A stretch of DNA of 11,390 nt from Candidatus Krumholzibacteriota bacterium. Its GTDB lineage: Bacteria > Krumholzibacteriota > Krumholzibacteriia > Krumholzibacteriales > Krumholzibacteriaceae. The notes under the pieces were generated by a model, which saw nothing but the letters and a program-made list of their open reading frames with translations, had not been told where the DNA came from and searched no databases. The number at the start of each line of letters is the position of its first letter. The stretch's first letter is position 1. The DNA lies in contig DAOVFR010000053.1 of NCBI GenBank assembly GCA_030672805.1, positions 1 through 11,390 of the forward strand, written 5' to 3'. Of the stretch, positions 7,626 to 11,390 are shown piece by piece. A program made the translations under genes and the position numbers.

Positions 7626-8723
7626 ATGGATCATCCGATCATATTCGATATTGCGGCGATGCACGAGGTGAGACGGATCCTCGTTATAAGGCTAAAGGCG
7701 CTCGGTGATATCGTGCTGTCCCTGCCGATAGTAACCGCGTTGCGCCGGCAATTCCCCGATGCGTGGATCGGTTATTTGTGCCGGGGACGGTACTCCGGGG
7801 CTCTCGCGGGTGATACGGGACTCGACGATGTGGTCGTACTGCCCGGATCGGTCATTGAGCAGGTACGATTGTTCAGAAAGCTGAGGAGGAGCGGAATCGA
7901 TATAGCGCTCGACCTGCTCAGTTCTCCGAGGAGCGCACTGATCACGTGGATTTGCGGCGCGCGCGTCGGTCTCGGGATGGACGTCGGACGGCACCGGTGG
8001 TGCTATCACCACGTGATTCCCAGGGCGATCTTCAGGGATGGAAGGCCATTGAAGCGCTACACGCTAGAATCTAACCGTGATATCGTCCGGATGCTGAATA
8101 TCCCGGTGGACATACCGCCATCGGGCGGTGATGATGTCGATGCATGCAGTGACAGGGCGCCGGTTAGCGGAAGCCTCGCGATCGGATTTCCCGCTGCCGC
8201 CCTGGAACGGCGATGGGCCGATGAGTACGTCGCCGGACTCGGCATAGACCGGTCCCTGCTGGTGGGTGTGGTGCCGGGTGCGAAGTGCCGTTCGAAATCG
8301 TGGCCGCTTGATAGGTTCGTCCGGCTGTCCCTGCGCCTCGTCGGGGAGCTTGGACTGGTTCCGGTAATACTCTGGGGGCCGGGGGAAGAACAGCAAGCGA
8401 CCGAGCTTCATAACAGGGTGCCCGGGTCGATCAAGTCGCCCGACATCGGGATCGCCCGGCTGGGCGCACTGATAAAGAAGCTGCGGTTGCTCGTTTCGGC
8501 CGACACCGGTCCAAAACACATCGCCGTCATTCAGGGCGTTCCCACCGTGACGCTGTTCGGGCCGACCGACCCGCGCACATGGGACCCGATGACGGAGCGT
8601 CACCGCGTGATAGATTGCTCGCCGTTCAGGGATCGTGAATGCGAACGGAACAGGGGCCTGTCCGGGATATCTGTTGGCCGGGTGGCGGACGAAGTGACCG
8701 ACCTGTTGCGCATGTCCGTTTGA
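7626..8723 (+). CDS. GT9 glycosyltransferase, heptosyltransferase family
   Basis: 365-aa GT9 protein. The conserved start RILVIRLKALGDIVLSLPIV lies near residue 18. The donor phosphate region is VPGAKCRSKSW. The donor motif is D-T-G-P-K-H (Asp293-His298), followed by FGPTDP, so the catalytic framework looks complete. The C-terminal cysteine cluster of its neighbours is half lost: C-S-P-F then C (8616-8642) keeps the first and third cysteines. ATG 7626 is chosen because it lies 1 nt after the preceding stop with GGAG (7616-7619) upstream; the frame is open back to 7563 inside the previous gene, which would be an unusually long overlap. It likely adds a core heptose. The acceptor is unknown. 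Confidence 0.86.
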   Translation: MDHPIIFDIAAMHEVRRILVIRLKALGDIVLSLPIVTALRRQFPDAWIGYLCRGRYSGALAGDTGLDDVVVLPGSVIEQVRLFRKLRRSGIDIALDLLSSPRSALITWICGARVGLGMDVGRHRWCYHHVIPRAIFRDGRPLKRYTLESNRDIVRMLNIPVDIPPSGGDDVDACSDRAPVSGSLAIGFPAAALERRWADEYVAGLGIDRSLLVGVVPGAKCRSKSWPLDRFVRLSLRLVGELGLVPVILWGPGEEQQATELHNRVPGSIKSPDIGIARLGALIKKLRLLVSADTGPKHIAVIQGVPTVTLFGPTDPRTWDPMTERHRVIDCSPFRDRECERNRGLSGISVGRVADEVTDLLRMSV

Positions 8724-8742
8724 AACGGGATTGGTGATCGTA

Positions 8743-9519
8743 ATGAACAGCGACGGAACACTGTCGAAAGTCTCACTTATCGTCATTACACGGAACGAGG
8801 AGGAAAACCTCCCCGGGTGCCTGGAGAGCGCGCGGGGAGCAGGCGAGATCATTGTCGTCGATTCGTTCAGCACCGACAAAACGGGGGAGATTGCCGAGCG
8901 GTTCGGAGCAACCGTGTTCAAGAGGAAATACGTTTCAGCCGCCGACCAGAAGAACTGGGCGCTCCGGAAGGTGCGTCTCGAGTGGATCCTGATCCTCGAT
9001 GCCGATGAGCGCCTCTCCGGAGAGCTTCGGGCGTCAATCGAGCGGGAGATCGTCTCACCGCGGGCCGACGGATACTGGCTCAGGCGCAGCAGCGAGTTCT
9101 TCGACAGGCGGATCAGGTTCTGTGGCTGGCAGCGCGACCGCGTGCTCCGTTTTTTCCGCAACGGCGCCGGTCACTATCCGGAGCGTGCAGTGCATGAGAA
9201 GCTGGCACTGCGCGGATCCGTCCGGACCCTTTCGGGGTATCTCGACCATAGACCGTACGCAAGCATCCCGGATTACCTCGAAAGGTTGAACAGCTACTCG
9301 TCGAGGGGAGCCATGGAGCTGCATAAGGCGGGCAAGCCCTGGTTTCCAGCCATCATCACGCATCCGTTAGCACGGTTTATCCGGCAGTATTTTCTGATGC
9401 TTGGTTTTCTCGACGGGTTTGCGGGTTTGATGTTGTGTGTTATGTCGGCGACGAGTGTATTTTTCAAGTATGCAGCTCTTAAGGATCTTGCCGAGGGCAG
9501 GATATCGCCGCCGGAGTAA
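8743..9519 (+). CDS. GT2 glycosyltransferase, WaaE/KdtX-like (LPS core)
   Basis: 258-aa family-2 (GT-A fold) transferase. Visible are SLIVITRNEEENLPGCL (11-27), the nucleotide-binding VVDSFSTDKT (38-47), the ADQKNWAL segment (67-74) and the metal-binding DAD (86-88) followed by E-R-L. Next come the Trp-x-Arg-Asp-Arg-V-L-R region, then PERAVHEKL with the acceptor-side His-Glu, and a hydrophobic C-terminal tail that probably sits against the inner membrane. This arrangement matches the WaaE/KdtX group, which in Klebsiella adds a beta-1,4-glucose to the first core heptose; the sugar here is not known. ATG 8743 is preferred, with GGTGAT (8733-8738) upstream. GTG 8734 and TTG 8731 in the same frame would add 3 or 4 residues. 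It is separated from the preceding GT9 by 19 nt, so the same operon is likely. Confidence 0.85.
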   Translation: MNSDGTLSKVSLIVITRNEEENLPGCLESARGAGEIIVVDSFSTDKTGEIAERFGATVFKRKYVSAADQKNWALRKVRLEWILILDADERLSGELRASIEREIVSPRADGYWLRRSSEFFDRRIRFCGWQRDRVLRFFRNGAGHYPERAVHEKLALRGSVRTLSGYLDHRPYASIPDYLERLNSYSSRGAMELHKAGKPWFPAIITHPLARFIRQYFLMLGFLDGFAGLMLCVMSATSVFFKYAALKDLAEGRISPPE

Positions 9520-9545
9520 AGGGTACGTAAACCCGCGCGAACACC

Positions 9546-10649
9546 ATGAACGATTGTAAGCGATGCACACTGTTTCTCTTCGGCGGGTACGAGATCGATT
9601 ACCCGCGCACGGAGATCATACGCAAGGGATGGCAGCGGTGCGGTCTGCCAGTCGTGGAATGCCGTGTGAGCGAGCGCTGGAAGGTCTTCCAGCGCTATCC
9701 GGTCCTCCTGTGGAATTATCTCCGGAACGCGCGGAAAGGGTCCCTGATATACGTCCCTGTGTTCAGACACAAGGACGTACCTCTCGCCTGGATCCTGTCG
9801 CGCATGACGGGGAAAAGGGTCATCTTCGATCCGCTCGTCTCCCGGTACGAGACGAGGGTTCTCGACAGGGGGGATGTGGCGGAAGGGTCACTCCAGGCGG
9901 CGCACAACAGGAATATCGACAGGGTCTCGTTCAGGCTGCCGGACCACATCCTGGCCGACACCGAGGCGCACAGGCGGTATTATATCCGGACACTCGGGGT
10001 CGGTAAAGACCGGGTCAGCACGCTTTATATAGGATTTGACGACGATCTGTTTCCGGAGCTGCCGATGCCCGATCACCGGAACCGGCTGCATGTCCTTTTT
10101 TACGGTACGTACCTTCCCCTGCACGGGATCGATACGATGATCGAGGCGGCGATCCTTCTCAAGGACGAACCGGTGACGTTCACGTTCGTTGGGGAGGGAC
10201 AGACGTATGCCGAGGCCAGAAAACGCGCCGGTGTCCTTCCGTCCGGAAAGATCGAGTTCCTGCCGAGCCGGCCAGTCGGCGACCTTGTCGATCTGGCCGT
10301 GGAATCGGATGTACTGCTCGGTATATTCGGGAAAACGGCAAAGGCGGATATGGTTATTCCGAACAAGGTTTTCCAGGGGCTTGCGATGGGGAGGCCCATG
10401 GTGACGGGTGATACGCCCGCCGTGCGGGAGCTCTTCCGGGACGGCTCGCATCTTCTTACCGTGCCGAGCGGCGATCCGGGCGCGCTTGCTTCACGGTTCA
10501 TGCTGCTCAAGGATGATATTGACCTGCGGATGCGGCTTGCCGCTGAAGGGTGTTTGTTCGTCAGGCGATACTACCATCCCGAATGCGTTGCCGGAAGGCT
10601 TCTCGAGATTATCTCGGGAGCGGGCCTTACCTGTGCCGGAACCAGTTGA
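9546..10649 (+). CDS. GT4-type glycosyltransferase, probable LPS core/outer sugar
   Basis: 367-aa GT-B protein. The C-terminal Rossmann half carries the family-4 pattern: VLFYGTYLPLHGIDTMIEAA (strand and first helix), TFVGEG, IEFLP, then VIPNKVFQGLAMGRPMVTGD and a final E-L-F-x-D-G-x-H. In relatives the position before GLAMG-type sequence is usually Glu (the second Glu of the E-x7-E motif); here it is Gln277 (codon CAG 10374-10376), one base from a Glu codon. The N-terminal half, which binds acceptor, is less conserved and I do not recognise a subgroup. ATG 9546 lies 26 nt after the GT2 stop, with no good Shine-Dalgarno sequence just upstream. The last 23 nt overlap the minus-strand gene that follows. 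It probably adds a hexose or similar sugar beyond the heptose core. Confidence 0.82.
   Translation: MNDCKRCTLFLFGGYEIDYPRTEIIRKGWQRCGLPVVECRVSERWKVFQRYPVLLWNYLRNARKGSLIYVPVFRHKDVPLAWILSRMTGKRVIFDPLVSRYETRVLDRGDVAEGSLQAAHNRNIDRVSFRLPDHILADTEAHRRYYIRTLGVGKDRVSTLYIGFDDDLFPELPMPDHRNRLHVLFYGTYLPLHGIDTMIEAAILLKDEPVTFTFVGEGQTYAEARKRAGVLPSGKIEFLPSRPVGDLVDLAVESDVLLGIFGKTAKADMVIPNKVFQGLAMGRPMVTGDTPAVRELFRDGSHLLTVPSGDPGALASRFMLLKDDIDLRMRLAAEGCLFVRRYYHPECVAGRLLEIISGAGLTCAGTS
10595..10628. terminator. Stem-loop at the convergent junction, possible terminator
   Basis: An inverted repeat pairs 10601-10608 with 10612-10619 around a 3-nt loop (one T-G wobble). It extends through a further wobble and a 3-nt bulge to pair AAGGC (10595-10599) with GCCTT (10624-10628). 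On the minus strand it begins at the stop codon of the DUF616 gene, where a terminator would be expected. On the plus strand it lies inside the last codons of the GT4 gene. No T-run follows on either strand, so it is not a classical intrinsic terminator, and on the minus strand two pairs become A-C mismatches. Confidence 0.35.
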
Positions 10650-11385
10650 AGTGAGGGCTCCGATCTCGCGTACCTTTGAACGTAGAGTACCTGACGCCGT
10701 TCTTCCAGCACAAGTAGTCCAGGCTAAGTTGATCACGATAACTGCCGTTGCTGATCTCCCTCCACCATGCTTCATTGAGGCGCCGGATCACGTCGGTATG
10801 CCGTCTGAGAACAGCCGTTGTCTCGGCCAGCCCATTACACGGTGGGAATCCTTCGGCACGGTACCGCTCAATCTGTTTTCTCATCACATCGGGGTCGTCT
10901 TTTTTCAGGGCAATGCATGTATCGAGTTCTTCATAGATGCATAGACGGTCCATGTGTTTGAAGACGCACAGGTTCGCATCTTCCAGGAAGAAAGCACTCA
11001 GGGTCAGAACGTTCTGTACCGGTTGGAGACATCCATCGAGCCAAAGGGTGTAGTCAGCTTCCGGAAACATGATATGGGGGAGACATTTGTGATGACGTGC
11101 ACGCCGACGCGGGTCAGGATCGTCGAATACGGGTGCCCGGAGCTCCCAGCCGTTTCTCTCCTGCTCTTTCCCGATCCGTTCTCGGTCCAGATACGCGATG
11201 CACCGGACGTTGCCGGGCTGGTTCAGTGATGTACGCAGCTCGTCCGGGAAGTCGCCGAAGACGGCCGTGAATATAATGACTTTCGATTCGTATAACTTGT
11301 CCGGCACCATCACGGTGCGGTTATCGATCCATCGGGTGATTGCCCTGTTTCCAGGAAGCCATCCAGGCGGTTTAAAGCAATCCAC
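10627..11385 (-). CDS. DUF616 (TOD1/MUCI70-like) putative glycosyltransferase, possibly running past the right edge
   Basis: At least 252 residues on the minus strand. From about residue 35 it matches the DUF616 family, annotated as glycosyltransferase-like: KVIIFTAVFGDFPDEL (35-50), RHHKCLPH (97-104), LWLDG (114-118, a DxD-like candidate metal site), FKHMDRLCIYEE (142-153), GFPPCNGL (179-186), VLRRH and a late Trp-Trp plus RDQLS (217-221). GTG 11385 is the outermost start visible, but the frame stays open to the edge, so the true start may lie outside. ATG 11310 (residue 26) is an internal alternative close to where the domain begins. The stop codon lies inside the end of the GT4 gene, a 23-bp convergent overlap. 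Its opposite orientation shows separate transcription from the core operon, although it may serve the same surface glycan. Substrate and reaction are unknown. Confidence 0.8.
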   Translation of the reverse strand: MDCFKPPGWLPGNRAITRWIDNRTVMVPDKLYESKVIIFTAVFGDFPDELRTSLNQPGNVRCIAYLDRERIGKEQERNGWELRAPVFDDPDPRRRARHHKCLPHIMFPEADYTLWLDGCLQPVQNVLTLSAFFLEDANLCVFKHMDRLCIYEELDTCIALKKDDPDVMRKQIERYRAEGFPPCNGLAETTAVLRRHTDVIRRLNEAWWREISNGSYRDQLSLDYLCWKNGVRYSTFKGTRDRSPHFNWFRHR

Positions 11386-11390
11386 TGCGA

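Noticed and set aside
8064..9161. A 365-codon open frame on the minus strand spanning the last GT9 and the GT2 gene.
   Set aside because: Both plus-strand genes beneath it have clear family motifs. The antisense translation is rich in Arg, Ser and Pro with no recognisable domain, as expected of a shadow frame in GC-rich coding DNA.
9521..9534. Short inverted repeat GGGT/ACCC after the GT2 stop, considered as a terminator.
   Set aside because: The stem is only 4 bp with a 6-nt loop and no T-run, and the GT4 gene follows within a few bases.
10408..10944. A 178-codon plus-strand open frame across the GT4 end and the DUF616 gene.
   Set aside because: It is out of frame with the well-supported GT4 and antisense to the DUF616 motifs, and its translation shows no domain.
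10954..11229. A 91-codon plus-strand open frame inside the DUF616 gene.
   Set aside because: It lies wholly antisense to conserved DUF616 segments (RHHKCLPH, LWLDG) and has no support of its own.

Overview
The window is a dense, almost entirely plus-strand gene cluster from a Gram-negative (LPS-producing) bacterium. The evidence is an MsbA-type lipid A flippase, both halves of the ADP-heptose precursor enzyme, and four family-9 (heptosyltransferase-type) glycosyltransferases. The DNA is moderately GC-rich, the gaps are tiny, and five successive genes start with GTG. I cannot name the phylum. The Lon fragment and the long MsbA periplasmic loop differ from the enterobacterial versions, which points away from Enterobacteriaceae, but that is inference.

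Layout, left to right. The 3' part of lon (ATP-dependent protease, 2-1090) runs off the left edge. It overlaps a divergent GT9 glycosyltransferase (1077-2168). Next come an msbA-like ABC exporter (2199-4052), a WaaF-like GT9 (4003-5067), the heptose-7-phosphate kinase rfaE1/hldA (5054-6103) and the heptose-1-phosphate adenylyltransferase rfaE2/hldC (6100-6597). Two more GT9 enzymes follow (6584-7624 and 7626-8723), then a WaaE-like GT2 (8743-9519) and a GT4 glycosyltransferase (9546-10649). A minus-strand DUF616 (TOD1/MUCI70-like) putative glycosyltransferase (10627 to about 11385, probably running past the right edge) converges on the GT4 gene with a 23-bp tail-to-tail overlap. A stem-loop sits at that junction. 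No stretch above 30 bases lacks a gene, and I see no RNA genes, insertion sequences, CRISPR arrays or clear promoters.

How the genes work together. RfaE1 phosphorylates heptose-7-phosphate and RfaE2 adenylylates the heptose-1-phosphate, giving the ADP-heptose donor. The GT9 enzymes would add heptose (or a related sugar) to Kdo-lipid A, and the GT2 and GT4 enzymes would extend the core. The MsbA-like exporter would flip the core-lipid A across the inner membrane. GmhA, GmhB and HldD are not in the window. Overlapping starts and stops (14, 50, 14, 4 and 14 nt) suggest one translationally coupled operon, possibly co-transcribed with lon.

This is mostly a recognisable LPS inner-core locus, not a wholly new system. 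The points most worth a second look are the degenerate donor-site motif in the first GT9, graded loss of a C-terminal cysteine cluster across the GT9 paralogs, the lon linkage, the odd start of the WaaF-like gene, and the convergent DUF616 gene.
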